A DNA stretch of 64,000 nucleotides from Nephrocerus scutellatus (lineage: Eukaryota > Arthropoda > Insecta > Diptera > Pipunculidae), in NCBI GenBank assembly GCA_947095585.1, contig OX352762.1:46500829-46564828 (forward strand), given 5' to 3'. Shown here one piece after another: positions 1 to 10,926 of the stretch; position 1 is the stretch's first letter, and each line of letters starts with the position of its first letter. Made by a program: the position numbers and the translations under genes. The notes under the pieces are model-generated. The model ran no database searches and had not been told where the DNA came from. It worked only from the letters and a program-made list of their open reading frames with translations.

Positions 1-405
1 TGGATGGGGCGCTGAAGAACAACTAAATTCTCTAATCCTGGTGTCGAGGGGCAAGGCGGATGATGTAATGCAAATGATTCCAGAGGCCGAGATGAGTTAC
101 GGAGGAATATTGAAACAGTTGGACCTGCTTTATGGACAGTCTCACACACAGGAGCTAGGCAAACAGGCTACAGATGAAGAAACAACAGCGAGGAGAACGG
201 CTTCAAGAATTAGAACGGGAGATAACTAGGCTAGCAAGAAAGGCCTATTGTGGGGTTCCGGCTGGTATCTTGGGCGGATTGGTAGTGGATGCGTTCATCA
301 ATGCTATTCGAAATGAACAGTTGAAGCTTCATTTGAGGACAACAGCCAAAGGAAAGTCGATGAATGAAGTGTTGGCATCGGCTTTTCAAAAATTAAGTGA
401 ATTAT
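1..405 (+). pseudogene. Gag fragment, G1 copy A
   Basis: Capsid-type Gag piece split over two frames (reading 41-229, then 174-467). Visible text such as GKADDVMQMIPEAE and YGGILKQLDLLYG matches the helical capsid region of insect Ty3/gypsy Gag proteins, followed by LARKAYCGVPAGI and a helical stretch. It runs straight into RT sequence near position 405, so the zinc-knuckle part is lost. Copy B (6713-7360) preserves more of the N-terminal side. Non-functional. Confidence 0.7.
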
Positions 406-1000
406 TTGGGCCACATTGTATCCAGTCAAGGAGTACGCACGGATCCCAAGAAGTTGGAAGCTGTTAACGAATGGCCAGTACCAAAGAATTTTCATGAGCT
501 GGGAATTTTTCTGTGGCTATGCTCCTACTATCGACGGTCTATGGCTAACTTCGCAGATGTTGCACGAAGTCTTCATCGCCTTACCGAGAAGAACCAACAA
601 TTCTAATGATCGAGCGAGTACCAAAAATCATTCAAATTGCCGAAGTGAAAGCTGTGCAGTTCTCTAATTTTGGCGTATCCACAGGCAGAAGAACTCTTCA
701 TCCTGGACACTGACGCGAGCAATACGGGAATAGGAGCGGTTCTGTCGCATAATCAAGAAAGGAGCGTATAATAGCGTACTACAGCCGTTCGCTTTCTAAG
801 CCCGAGAAGAACTACTGCGTGACGCGAAGGGAATTGATAGCTGTTGTCGATAGCGTCAAACACTTCCACAAGTACCTATACGGTCAGGAATTTCTTCTTC
901 GAACTGGAACCAGAAGGTCAAGCGGCCAGATGGATCGAACGACTCCAGGAATGCCGCACAATAATGCCGATGGGTTATCCAGAAGACCTTGTGCACCCCA
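397..1000 (+). pseudogene. RT thumb and RNase H fragment, G1 copy A
   Basis: Starts inside the RT thumb/connection region (YLGHIVSSQGVRTDP, then VPKNFHELGIFLWLCSYYRR), the part that follows YxDD in gypsy polymerases; the YxDD itself is deleted. RNase H follows around 690-900 (LDTDASNTGIGAVLSH, then YYSRSLSKPEKNY, then TRRELIAVV), recognisable but frame-broken by a stop near 770. The ORF from 819 is this RNase H read into the NADGLSRRPC motif, the last catalytic Asp region. Non-functional. Confidence 0.7.
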
Positions 1001-1503
1001 ATGCAAACACTGCATAAGGCAAGAAAACAAGAAGTGCTCTGAAGTAATGATCTCTAATGATCGAGCGAGTACCAAAAATCATTCAAATTGCCGAAGTGAA
1101 AGCTGTGCAGTTCTCTAATTTTGGCGTATCCACAGGCAGAAGAACTCTTCATCCTGGACACTGACGCGAGCAATACGGGAATAGGAGCGGTTCTGTCGCA
1201 TAATCAAGAAAGGAGCGTATAATAGCGTACTACAGCCGTTCGCTTTCTAAGCCCGAGAAGAACTACTGCGTGACGCGAAGGGAATTGATAGCTGTTGTCG
1301 ATAGCGTCAAACACTTCCACAAGTACCTATACGGTCAGGAATTTCTTCTTCGAACTGGAACCAGAAGGTCAAGCGGCCAGATGGATCGAACGACTCCAGG
1401 AATGCCGCACAATAATGCCGATGGGTTATCCAGAAGACCTTGTGCACCCCAATGCAAACACTGCATAAGGCAAGAAAACAAGAAGTGCTCTGAAGTAGTT
1501 CCA
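602..1503 (+). repeat. 451-bp tandem duplication inside G1 copy A
   Basis: Bases 602-1046 reappear at 1053-1497, separated by a 6-nt filler (ATGATC). The unit covers the end of RT and RNase H. Copy B has a single unit, so the duplication arose in copy A after the segments separated. Few differences are visible between the two units. Confidence 0.85.
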
Positions 1504-2082
1504 CAAATAAGACTACAAGTTAAAGATTGCTGGACAAAAGAGCAGTTAAGGGAGAAACAAGTGCGCGATGATTCGATTGCTCCAATATTTCAAAAGATGG
1601 AGCAAGGTGAAAGACCGGAGTTGCACGATATTGCAACAGCAAGTCCCACAGTACAAATTTACTGGGCTCAATGGCAGTCATTGAGATTGGAAGATGAACT
1701 ACAGGTAAGGCAATGGGAATCGGCTGATGGTCGAAACACAAAATCACAGATTGTGCTACCAACGAACCGATTCAAATAAGTCCTGCAAAAATTACATGGT
1801 GGTACATCAGGAGCGCATTTTGGCGTTAACACAACGCTAGATAATGTAAGGAATCGCTTTTTATTGGGTAGATGTGTGAAGACTGGTGAAATGTGCGCAG
1901 AAAGCAAAGGACCGCAACCAATAACTAGAGGAAAAATGTACTACAATGTACAACAGAACAATGTTGGCGCACCGTTTGAGCGGGTGGCAACGGACACAGC
2001 TGGTCCGTTCCCAGAAACAAGAGATGGAAATCGCTATATACTCGTGTGCATTGATTACATCAGTAAATGGGCAGTGTTCTGA
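1270..2082 (+). pseudogene. RNase H end and integrase N-terminal part, G1 copy A
   Basis: After the RNase H end (NADGLSRRPC) the reading continues through a linker into the integrase zinc-binding region (ELHGGTSGAHFGVN in copy B; stop-interrupted here near 1777) and the start of the integrase core (TAGPFPETRDGNRYILVCIDYISKW, here shortened), which contains the first acidic catalytic position. Sequence breaks off after YISKWAVF with a stop at 2080; the second Asp and the Glu of the DDE core are absent. In copy B the equivalent reads DIAGPIP, so copy A carries extra substitutions. Non-functional. Confidence 0.7.
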
Positions 2083-2299
2083 TTTCCACTTACTATAAAT
2101 AAATTAATGGCCGAAGTCCTGTCCCACTTTCAATAAATTTGTTTGTGATCAATTTGTGAACTTGTAAAAAGATATTTGAAATAAAATAATAATATGTAAT
2201 TAAAAATAGTTTTGTTTTGCGATTTTGAGTCACAGTATTGATCACATTATTGTGCTAAATGTTTAAATTTTGGGAACTAAGTAATTTCTCCACCGATTT

Positions 2300-2715
2300 G
2301 TATGAAATTCGGTATGGTCTTTTGGGGGACTTTTGATGGTCTTTTTAGGTCTTTTGAGGGTCTTCTGAGGGTCTTTTGAGGTTTTTTAGAGGGTCTTTTA
2401 AGGATCTTTTGAAGGTCTTTAGAGGAGTCTTTTGAGGGTCTTTTGTGGGTCTTTTTAGGGTCTTGGGGGTATTTTTGGGAGTATTTTGGAGGTCCTTTCA
2501 GGGTCCTTTAAAGGTTTTTGGTCTTTTGTGGTATTTCGGGGAGTCTTTTGAGAGTCTTTTGTGGGTCTTTTGAGGGTCTTTTGTGGTTCTTTTGGGGATA
2601 TTTTGATGATCTTTTGGGGATTTTGAGGGACTTTCGGAGGCCTTTTTTTGATTCCTTTGGGGGTCTTAGGGGCCTTTTGATGGTCTTTTGGGGTCTTTTG
2701 GAGATCTTTTTGCCC
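2300..2715 (+). repeat. GT-rich minisatellite, copy A
   Basis: Array of degenerate units built on GGTCTTTTG, often with an alternating longer period near 20 bp (GAGGGTCTTTTGTGGGTCTTTT). The + strand is almost free of long A runs and strongly G/T skewed. Long ORFs on both strands are by-products of the repeat. The same array follows G1 copy B at 8860-9258. Confidence 0.9.
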
Positions 2716-2924
2716 ACTACATCAAATAAGTTTCATTCCAATTGCGCGTTAAACACGCGCACTGTTTTTTTTGTTGACTTGCGCGTAAGCAAACGACGCT
2801 GATAGTTTGGATTTGTAGCGGACACCTTGTTTTGGTTGTATCTTTTGGGAAAATCCTGGCGACCCTACTCGGATTGAACAAATTTCGTATTTATGTTTAA
2901 TAATATTACTCATGTAAATTAGTA

Positions 2925-3290
2925 TATATGGCTCTATGCTTTTGGGTTGTGGCGTCACTCCCCATCATTTTCTTGTATGGTAATTTGTCTCGCCAAATCA
3001 TGCGATGTCAATTGTAGCATTTTCTTCAGACCTAATAATATTATACACCCAAAATTTTATATATATATTTCTCTATGCTTTGGGGTTGCGGCGTCACTCC
3101 CCATCCCACTTTTTAACATTAACAACCGTCTCGCCAAATCAGGCGATATCAATTGTTTTTCATATATGATAATGTTGTATGCACAAAATTATTATATATA
3201 CTATATTTCTTTCGTCTGTGGTTTCGTGGCGTCACTGCCCATCCCCTTTTCTCGTATGTATGGTTGTGCGTCTCAAGAAATCATACGATG
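2925..3290 (+). repeat. Three direct repeats of about 130 bp
   Basis: Three degenerate units, each with TATGCTTT(T/G)GGGTTG (third unit degenerate), GGCGTCACT(C/G)CCCATC, a CTCGCCAAATCA-like stretch and GATATCAATTG or GATGTCAATTG. Repeated equivalently at 35383-35750. The position in the presumed U3 suggests repeated regulatory elements; that is inference. Confidence 0.75.
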
Positions 3291-3594
3291 TCGTCAACAC
3301 ACGCTTGTAATAAATGGATATCATGAAACCGGTAACGACACCGCAAATCACCCCATTCTAGGTGCCGTTTGAGAGATGCGCAAAAATCAGCCGAAGTGCA
3401 ACCTTTAATTGTTTTTGTTGTTGGCCTTGTAGCCAAAAATTTCTTTGATGCGACATTGAAGTCGGCAGTCGACACGAATACCTCCAATCGCCCGGATGTC
3501 CAAGTGGTGGCTACCGCGCAACCGTCTAGTATTGATTATTGCTTTTGTCGGCATTTTGTTTGGTTCAAGCATCGCTTGCGGCTCGATTGATTAG

Positions 3595-3840
3595 TAAATT
3601 TAAATCGTGTCATTTTATTTGAACTTGGTCATAAAGACATTAAGCCTAATAAAATTCTGGCATTAAATATAGTATTTGCTAAAATCGTATCATTTGCATA
3701 AAGTCAGTCTTAAAGACAATAAAATTAGCAGAATCCTGCGGGAAAATAAAATATTTGTTTAAATAGTGCAATTAGTTTAAAGTCGGTCTTAAAGACGATA
3801 AACTTAATACTTAATAAAATCCTAGTGGAGAACATAGAAT
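3595..3840 (+). repeat. Three direct repeats of about 85 bp
   Basis: Units share AAATCGT(G/A)(T/C)CATTT, a TC(A/T)TAAAGAC motif and TAATAAAAT. Matched at 36055-36290 in copy B. Non-coding. Confidence 0.6.
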
Positions 3841-5056
3841 TGGGTTTTAACTAGTGTCATTTACTTAAAAGTGCGACGAAAGACGCCAGGAAAAGCGTCA
3901 GAAGTCGAAAGCAGTATAGTGGGCAGCGACGCCAATGAAAATGTCATACGAGTTTTTTTTTGACGATTGGAATGCAAGTGCGCTAAGGTTGAACAACGTG
4001 GCAGTCACCTCGCTTCCAACAAATTCCGACAAATTGTTAAAAGGATGTAGTCGTTCGTCTGCGTGGAGAAAAAAAAATTTAAATCGTTTGAAGTTCGTTG
4101 CCTCGTTTTGAGTGGCCAGCACCGGCGATTACTCGTGATTGACCGTATTCCAACGTGCGCCGCCGCTACGCATTGTTACCGAGAAAAGAAAAACTTCCCA
4201 GTGGTTGCATCATCATCAAGGGACTCGAAATTCCCTCCAGATCCATAGACACTGGCATCATAGTACACATCTGTGTCAAACACAACCATATCACCGTCCA
4301 GTCCATTACACGCATTGTCCATCACGCCGCAGTCGAGCCTTGGCTCCCCCTTACGGAAAAGAAGACATCCACTAAAAGGCTTTGGAGCTTGTCTGACCGA
4401 TCGTTCTCATTTCTGTGGAAAATTGTTTTTTTTATCAAACGTTAAAATTTTTGTTCGCATCGGAATTTAATTGATATATATATATGGATATAGTTGTTTT
4501 TTTTTTGGCGAAATTCATTTAAAAATTGAAATTTAAAATGTCTTCCCAATCCTAAGATGGATTTCTCCTCTTTCTTTCTCCGAGAAGGGCATACGTTTTT
4601 TCTTCAGTGTTTCCTTGCGAGCCTAGTCCGTATTGCTCCCGCGCGTTTTGAAAGAGAGAAATTTTTAATTTGCCTTACTATTTCGCTTAATATACCTTAA
4701 CTTGCAAAATGCATATATTTTAACTATATGTATGAGCAAGTAAGTTAAAAATTTTGTTAATATAATCTAAAGGCGTACACCGTAAGAATTTTCTTTACTT
4801 GTCGGGTTTTTTTTCTCGGTATATTGGACCCTACTTTTAGTTCAAAAGTATGCTAATAAGGGGTATCCGGTCCTCCCTACCGTTATATGGATATAAGTAT
4901 ATATATAAAGATATGTTTTCATTTATTTAACAAATTTTTTTTCTCGTACCTAGGAACGAAAAGTAATCGTTTATTTTCTTGATTTTCTTATTAAATTTAA
5001 ATTATTTAATACATATATATGTATATAAATATGTAAGATAAATTCTGGATTGTTTT

Positions 5057-5060
<4 letters not shown>

Positions 5061-5090
<30 letters not shown>
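5061..5090. repeat. (TA)n microsatellite
   Basis: An ATG-TATA run of about 30 bp. The same microsatellite is at about 44120-44148 and 60260-60292 in the other copies of the LTR-like block. Confidence 0.9.
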
Positions 5091-5094
<4 letters not shown>

Positions 5095-5225
5095 GCATGC
5101 ATATGATAAATTTAAGATGTTTAATACGGATATACCCGGTATATAATATGCAAATTTAAATAAAAAAAATATTCATATCAATTTTATAAATTTTTATTCG
5201 ATGAATTATACTGTTATGAAAAGTA

Positions 5226-6228
5226 ATGGGTGTTTTTTTAGGAGGTTTGTTTTTCCGATAGATGTCGTTTTATTTTATGACAGTTGTTTTGACAGCTCAA
5301 AGTGGCATTTCTACTCAGTATTGTTTGGCAAATCATTATGAATAGGTTAACTCCAGAACAACGTTTTCAAATCGTGGAAATTTATTTTCAAAATCAGTGT
5401 TCAATTAAAAATGTTTATAGAGCACTTCGTGAATTTTATGGTGCACATAATCGTCCGTCAGAGACCACCATAAAGAACGTAATTACCAAATTTCGGTCTA
5501 CATTCACTCTTTTGGATGCCAAGCCACCGACAAGAATGAGAAGAAATGGATACGTCAACAAACAAAATTGTCGCATTTGGAGCAAAGATAATCCACACGC
5601 CGTTCAAGAATTACCAATGCATCCTGATAAATGTACTGTTTGGTGCGGTCTATGGGCTGGTGGGATCATCGGTCCATATTTCTTTAAAAATGAGGAAGGA
5701 CGACGCGTTACCGTGAATGGAAATCGATGCAGAACCATGTTAAATGAGTTTTTGTTGTCAAATCTTGAAGATATGGATATGGATGAAATGTGGTTTCAAC
5801 AAGATGGTGCCACTTGCCATACAGCACGTGAAACAATCGACTTATTGAAAGAAACTTTCAACGACAACATTATTTCGAGAAATGGTCCGGTGAATTGGCC
5901 TCCGCGTTCGACGCCACTCGATTACTTTTTGTGGGGATACGTGAAGTCATTGGTTTATGTGGATAAACCTCAATCGATTGACGCTTTGGAAACCAATATT
6001 CAACGTGTCATTGCTGACATACGCCCTCAAATGCTTGAAAAAGTGCTGGAAAATTGGACCTCCAGAATGACATTTGTGAAAAATAGTCGTAGTAGCCATA
6101 TGCCAGAAATTGTGTTTAAATGTTAAATGCCAAAAAATTATCTACCAAATAAAAAAAAATTCATTTCATAATTTTATATGTGTTTTATTCAAAAAAAAAA
6201 ATCGGCAACCTCTTAAAAAAACACCCGT
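5226..6228 (+). mobile_element. mariner-like transposon (rosa/DD41D-type), internally deleted
   Basis: About 1 kb DNA transposon. Inverted ends: A(T/C)GGGTGTTTTTTTA(G/A)GAGGTT at 5226 and, reversed, at 6228. They are flanked by TA at 5224-5225 and TA at 6229-6230, the expected Tc1/mariner target duplication. It sits between segment copy A and segment copy B and is absent from the other LTR-like copies. The single ORF lacks part of the catalytic domain, so the copy is non-autonomous, though its ends look intact enough to be mobilised in trans. Confidence 0.88.
5338..6126 (+). pseudogene. mariner transposase with internal deletion
   Basis: 262 codons from ATG 5338, chosen because MNRLTPEQRFQIVE is the usual start of this family; the upstream 12 codons lack an ATG-based reason. 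Residues 1-60 form the helix-turn-helix DNA-binding region. At about residue 69 the sequence jumps straight to NGYVNKQNCRIW, so the segment with the first catalytic Asp is missing (roughly 70-80 residues compared with the usual 340-350). The second Asp is D156 (QQDGATCH) and the third D195 (STPLDYF), 38 residues apart. Family members I know have a longer PPRS-to-TPLD stretch giving 41, so three residues also seem lost. No in-frame stop. It should bind ends but not cut. Confidence 0.85.
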
Positions 6229-6712
6229 TAGTTAGTAGTGCAGATAATGGAGTTCGAATCCTAGATAAATCGAAATGTACAGACTCGCCCAAAAATAATT
6301 ACTAAAATTAGAATACGACTTATTAGATTATTTAAAATTTGAAATGTAACCGCCTGTTAGTTTGAATCATTATGTACTGGTCAAAAATGTAGTCAAACCG
6401 GTTTGTGCGGTTTGCCCTTATGAATGAACATGTAGTTTACTTTTAGAAGATGGCTCATTGCATAAAAGTATCGGTATTGGTAAATAAGGGAATAAGGCTA
6501 CAATTTTCTGGTCTTTTCTCAGACCCTCTCAACAGCAGAGCAAAGAACTGAAGCAGGAATTAAATTCCAAATTCGATCAATAAAAGCAGGAATTGAATTC
6601 CAATTTCGACCAGCAAAATGAAAAGCTAGATGTCATTCAAGAAAGACTAAGAGGTGAAATCAGCGGAATTCAAGAAACGCTAAAAGGTGAAATAAATGAA
6701 ATCTGAGAAGAA

Positions 6713-7380
6713 GTGAAATCTCGCGAGACAAACATGACAGAAAAAGTCAGTGGTTTGGAAAGTAAAATTAAATTTGAGACCCGGCTGGACAATCGTACCC
6801 AATTTGTTAGAGAGAACACTCAACGAAGCAGTACCACAGTAATTCCAGAACTTTCTAGCAAACAGAAAGGAATATTGAAGCCTCCTGCGTTCGATGGCGA
6901 GACAGCATTTGAAAATTTAAAAGTCCAGTTTGGAGCTGCGGTACATCATAATGGATGGGGCGCTGAAGAACAACTAAATTCTCTAATCCTGGTGTCGAGG
7001 GGCAAGGCGGATGATGTAATGCAAATGATTCCAGAGGCCGAGATGAGTTACGGAGGAATATTGAAACAGTTGGACCTGCTTTATGGACAGTCTCACACAC
7101 AGGAGCTAGGCAAACAGGCTACAGATGAAGAAACAACAGCGAGGAGAACGGCTTCAAGAATTAGAACGGGAGATAACTAGGCTAGCAAGAAAGGCCTATT
7201 GTGGGGTTCCGGCTGGTATCTTGGGCGGATTGGTAGTGGATGCGTTCATCAATGCTATTCGAAATGAACAGTTGAAGCTTCATTTGAGGACAACAGCCAA
7301 AGGAAAGTCGATGAATGAAGTGTTGGCATCGGCTTTTCAAAAATTAAGTGAATTATTTGGGCCACATTGTATCCAGTCAA
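6713..7380 (+). pseudogene. Gag fragment, G1 copy B
   Basis: Reading 6713-7180 then 7125-7418 in another frame. The N-terminal part is charged and helical; then ILKPPAFDGETAFENLKVQF and HHNGWGAEEQLNSL, the start of the capsid domain of insect gypsy Gag proteins. Frame break near 7130. Joined directly to RT sequence near 7356. No zinc knuckle remains. Confidence 0.75.
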
Positions 7381-7960
7381 GGAGTACGCACGGATCCCAA
7401 GAAGTTGGAAGCTGTTAACGAATGGCCAGTACCAAAGAATTTTCATGAGCTGGGAATTTTTCTGTGGCTATGCTCCTACTATCGACGGTCTATGGCTAAC
7501 TTCGCAGATGTTGCACGAAGTCTTCATCGCCTTACCGAGAAGAACCAACAATTCTAATGATCGAGCGAGTACCAAAAATCATTCAAATTGCCGAAGTGAA
7601 AACTGTGCAGTTCTCTAATTTTGGCGTATCCACAGGCAGAAGAACTCTTCATCCTGGACACTGACGCGAGCAATACGGGAATAGGAGCGGTTCTGTCGCA
7701 TAATCAAGAAAGGAGCGTATAATAGCGTACTACAGCCGTTCGCTTTCTAAGCCCGAGAAGAACTACTGCGTGACGCGAAGGGAATTGATAGCTGTTGTCG
7801 ATAGCGTCAAACACTTCCACAAGTACCTATACGGTCAGGAATTTCTTCTTCGAACTGGAACCAGAAGGTCAAGCGGCCAGATGGATCGAACGACTCCAGG
7901 AATGCCGCACAATAATGCCGATGGGTTATCCAGAAGACCTTGTGCACCCCAATGCAAACA
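7348..7960 (+). pseudogene. RT thumb and RNase H fragment, G1 copy B
   Basis: Same content as 397-1000: YLGHIVSSQGVRTDP thumb sequence, a stop region around 7555-7620, then RNase H (LDTDASNTGIGAVLSH; SKPEKNYCVTRREL). YxDD is deleted and there are stops near 7556 and 7722. Non-functional. Confidence 0.7.
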
Positions 7961-8582
7961 CTGCATAAGGCAAGAAAACAAGAAGTGCTCTGAAGTAGTT
8001 CCACAAATAAGACTACAAGTTAAAGATTGCTGGACAAAAGAGCAGTTAAGGGAGAAACAAGTGCGCGATGATTCGATTGCTCCAATATTTCAAAAGATGG
8101 AGCAAGGTGAAAGACCGGAGTTGCACGATATTGCAACAGCAAGTCCCACAGTACAAATTTACTGGGCTCAATGGCAGTCATTGAGATTGGAAGATGAACT
8201 ACAGGTAAGGCAATGGGAATCGGCTGATGGTCGAAGCACATAATCACAGATTGTGCTACCAACGAACCGATTCAAAGAAGTCCTGCAAGAATTACATGGT
8301 GGTACATCAGGAGCGCATTTTGGCGTTAACACAACGCTAGATAATGTAGGGAATCGCTTTTTATTGGGTAGATATGTGAAGACTGGTGAAATGTGCGCAG
8401 AAAGCAAAGGACCGCAACCAATAACTAGAGGAAAAATGTACTACAATGTACAACAGTACAATGTTGGCGCACCGTTTGAGCGGGTGGCAATGGACATAGC
8501 TGGTCCGATCCCAGAAACAAGAGATGGAAATCGCTATATACTCGTGTGCATTGATTACATCAGTAAATGGGCAGTGTTCTGA
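7770..8582 (+). pseudogene. RNase H end and integrase N-terminal part, G1 copy B
   Basis: Reads 7770-8243 to a stop, then 8253-8582: RNase H end (NADGLSRRPC), linker, integrase zinc-binding region (LQELHGGTSGAHFGVN with the two His-type positions; only one clear Cys after) and the start of the core (MDIAGPIPETRDGNRYILVCIDYISKW). The ORF stops before the second catalytic Asp. This copy is a little less damaged than copy A. Confidence 0.7.
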
Positions 8583-8859
8583 TTTCCACTTACTATAAAT
8601 AAATTAATGGCCGAAGCTGACAACTATTATACATTACTAGCTAACCGGACAAACGTTGTCCTGTCCCACTTTCAATAAATTTGTTTGTGATCAATTTGTG
8701 AACTTGTGAAAAGATATTTGAAATAAAATAATAATATTTAATTAAAAATAGTTTTGTTTTGCGATTTTGAGTCACAGTATTGATCACATTATTGTGCTAA
8801 ATGTTTAAATTTTGGAAACTAAGTAATTTCTCCACCGATTTGTATGAAATTCGGTATGG

Positions 8860-9258
8860 TCTTTTGGGGGACTTTTGATGGTCTTTTTGGGTCTTTTGAG
8901 GGTCTTCTGAGGGTCTTTTGAGGTTTTTTAGAGGGTCTTTTAAGGGTCTTTTGAAGGTCTTTAGAGGAGTCTTTTGAGGGTCTTTTGTGGTTCTTTTTAG
9001 GGTCTTGGGGGTATTTTTGGGAGTATTTTGGAGGTCCTTTCAGGGTCCTTTAAAGGTTTTTGGGGGTCTTTTGAGGGTCTTTTGTGGTATTTCAGGGAGT
9101 CTTTTGAGAGTCTTTTGTGGGTCTTTTGAGGGTCTTTTGTGGTTCTTTTGGGGATATTTTGATGATCTTTTGGGGATTTTGAGGGACTTTCGGAGGCCTT
9201 TTTGTGATTCTTTTCGGGGTCTTAGGGGCCTTTTGTTGGTCTTTTGGGGTCTTTTGGA
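8860..9258 (+). repeat. GT-rich minisatellite, copy B
   Basis: Same GGTCTTTTG-based array as at 2300-2715, slightly different in unit number. Followed by a T run and the R1 insertion site (ACTT, 9337-9340). Confidence 0.9.
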
Positions 9259-9954
9259 GATCTTTTTGCCCACTACATCAAATAAGTTTCATTCCAATTG
9301 CGCGATAAACACGCGCACTGTTTTTTTTTTTTTTTGACTTTGTGATGGTAGAACTTATTCAAAATTTGATTTTTTTTACTTTTCCTAGTCGGAATTGTAA
9401 ACGAAAAAAAAAAAGAAATCGAATTTTCGGTCGCATCACACCCTGTGTACAATAACATCTTGCGGTGCACTTACACCATCAATAGCTAATTTTTCGAAAA
9501 TTTAGCTTGGTTATAGGTGCCGTAAAATTGCAAAAAGGATATATTGACCCGTCTGATTGGTCACCGAAATCGGATGATTTCAATTTTACTCGAATATCAA
9601 ATACCGACCTGCCACGCAAGCAGAAGCGCAAGTGGTTTAGTTAGGCAAATAGGTATTCAACCGATATTACTGTAGGATGGGTCGATATACCTGATGCATG
9701 AGCAGTGACACTGTGGGGGTATGTCTAATGCACCCATACCAACACAGGGAGTCAGCTCACCAGTTCACATGATGCGATGATAAAAGATAAAAGGCAGTCG
9801 AAGGGTCAACTCGTCTCGCTGCGCATTTTTCTGTTGGGGGTTTCTTTTGTCTGACCGCGCTGTCGCCGGTATTTGTTATTCGGTGGAGCAAGGTGTTTTT
9901 ATTTTTGAACCTCCTGGAAAGTACCCTGTGTTTGTAATTTTAATAAATTCAATT

Positions 9955-10450
9955 AAATGTGGCTACTCCGGAAATAAATTCGAAAAAGAAAATCGACTAC
10001 CAATGGGTCCTCAAAATTAATAATTTAAACGGTGGTTGAGTGCTTCTTTTCGAAAGTAAATTCGCTAAAGCCAGCTACAAATGGCGTCCTTAAAATTGTA
10101 ATTGTTTTATAATTTCACCTAAATGTGGCTACTCCGGAAATAAATTCGGAAAAGAAAATCGACTACCAATGGAGTCCTCAAAATTAATAATTTAAACGGT
10201 GGTTGAGTGCTTCTTTTCGAAAGTAAATTCGCTAAAGCCAGCTACAAATGGCGTCCTACAAATTGTAATTTTTTTTTTTATAATTTCACTTAAATGTGGC
10301 TACTCCGGAAATAAATTCGAAAAAGAAAATCGACTGCTAAGGGAGTCCTCAAAATTTATAATTAAATTGTGGTTGAGTGCTCTGTTCGAAAGTAAATTCG
10401 CTAAAGCCAACTACAAATGGCAGCCTACAAATCGTAATTTTTTTGTCTGC
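9955..10450 (+). repeat. Three direct repeats of about 168 bp in the R1 LTR
   Basis: Units start at about 9959, 10125 and 10296, each with GTGGCTACTCCGGAAATAAA, AAAGAAAATCGACT, a GAGTCCTCAAAAT-like stretch and GGTTGAGTGCT. The same block is in the 3' LTR (about 19889-20380). Likely U3 repeats; function not known. Confidence 0.85.
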
Positions 10451-10842
10451 AATGGCAGTCAGAAGCCAAAGAATATTGGCAGTTCAATTGAAAGTGCAAG
10501 GTATTTGCCCCGCTGCGGTCTACTAAGCACGTGCAGAACTAACGACGCAATCGAGAACTTTGTGCAACATGGTATTTCGCATGCGAGAACAACAACAACC
10601 TAAAGGAGAAGGTCGAAACGAGATTAGGAATCACCAGGCAAGCCCAAGGCGTATATTCTGGGAACTCAGCAACATCATCACTCACCCAACGGAATAAAAG
10701 AAAGGAAACCATCTCCGGTTGGACTAGGAGTTCATCAGACAGTGTCTGATAGCCTGTAGAAAGTAGATTGTTTGGATTGAAGCCCATCAACTGTAGGTTC
10801 TTGTACGCGGACACGTAGCCCCGGGGTAACTCGCGGTTCGTC

Positions 10843-10926
10843 TTAATATATAAAATTTTTTTTCCTAGCAGGTAGTTTTCTTCATCGACAGCGCTGGCGA
10901 CGACGAAGGTACCTGAAAAGGAAAAG
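10843..10926 (+). promoter_or_regulatory. Candidate R1 LTR promoter and first exon
   Basis: A TATA-like run (TTAATATATAAAA, 10843-10855) is followed about 30 bases later by TTCTTCATCGACAGCGCTGG and then a consensus splice donor. A related segment (TTCTTCGACAGCGCTGCCGACGG) lies after a TTAATATACC stretch in the R2-type LTR at 37550-37575. Conservation between otherwise diverged LTRs suggests a transcription start/leader; this is inference. Confidence 0.4.

Larger units (their letters stand above)
1..2110 (+). mobile_element. G1 copy A: Ty3/gypsy internal-deletion derivative
   Basis: Remnant of a gypsy-class retrotransposon, cut by the window start. In order it holds a Gag fragment, the end of RT joined directly to it, RNase H, and the first part of integrase. 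Most of Gag, all of protease and the RT palm are missing. The same deletion is present in the second copy at 6229-8640 (offset 6951, then 6500), so it predates the duplication of this segment. Frames are broken by several stops. Copy A differs from copy B by a 451-bp internal tandem duplication and by loss of about 35 bp near 2115. No LTR or PBS can be assigned to it. It is a dead element. Confidence 0.8.
2716..5223 (+). repeat. AT-rich LTR-like block, copy A
   Basis: About 2.5 kb without a credible gene. From 2777 it matches 35236-37914 plus 44083-44190 almost base for base, with similar tandem repeats. In copy B this block runs on without visible break to a tRNA-Lys primer-binding site at 45779, and it carries internal direct repeats and a TATA-like/leader stretch comparable to the R1 LTR. 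I infer that it is the U3-R part of the R2 LTR. Its left boundary is not defined, because the sequence upstream (minisatellite) is shared by both copies. After about 5130 it departs from copy B. Confidence 0.55.
6229..8640 (+). mobile_element. G1 copy B: Ty3/gypsy internal-deletion derivative
   Basis: Second copy of the G1 remnant, with about 700 bp more on its 5' side than copy A. 6229-6530 is AT-rich leader without an ORF. A degenerate, stop-interrupted coiled-coil Gag start follows (repeated EELKQELNSKFDQ-like stretches around 6530-6710), then Gag, RT thumb, RNase H and integrase start in the same deleted arrangement as copy A. It lacks the 451-bp duplication. The similarity to copy A continues beyond the element into the minisatellite, so the two arose by segmental duplication, not by independent transposition. 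Confidence 0.8.

Noticed and set aside
2508..2802. ORFs of about 70-116 codons across the GT-rich minisatellite (also 8987-9337)
   Set aside because: Low-complexity repeat translation on both strands.
6245..6275. GTTCGAATCC T-loop-like sequence
   Set aside because: No matching acceptor, D or anticodon arm around it.
10199..10603. 134-codon ORF in the R1 LTR, and similar at 19813-20533
   Set aside because: Produced by the 168-bp repeats; frame changes between copies.
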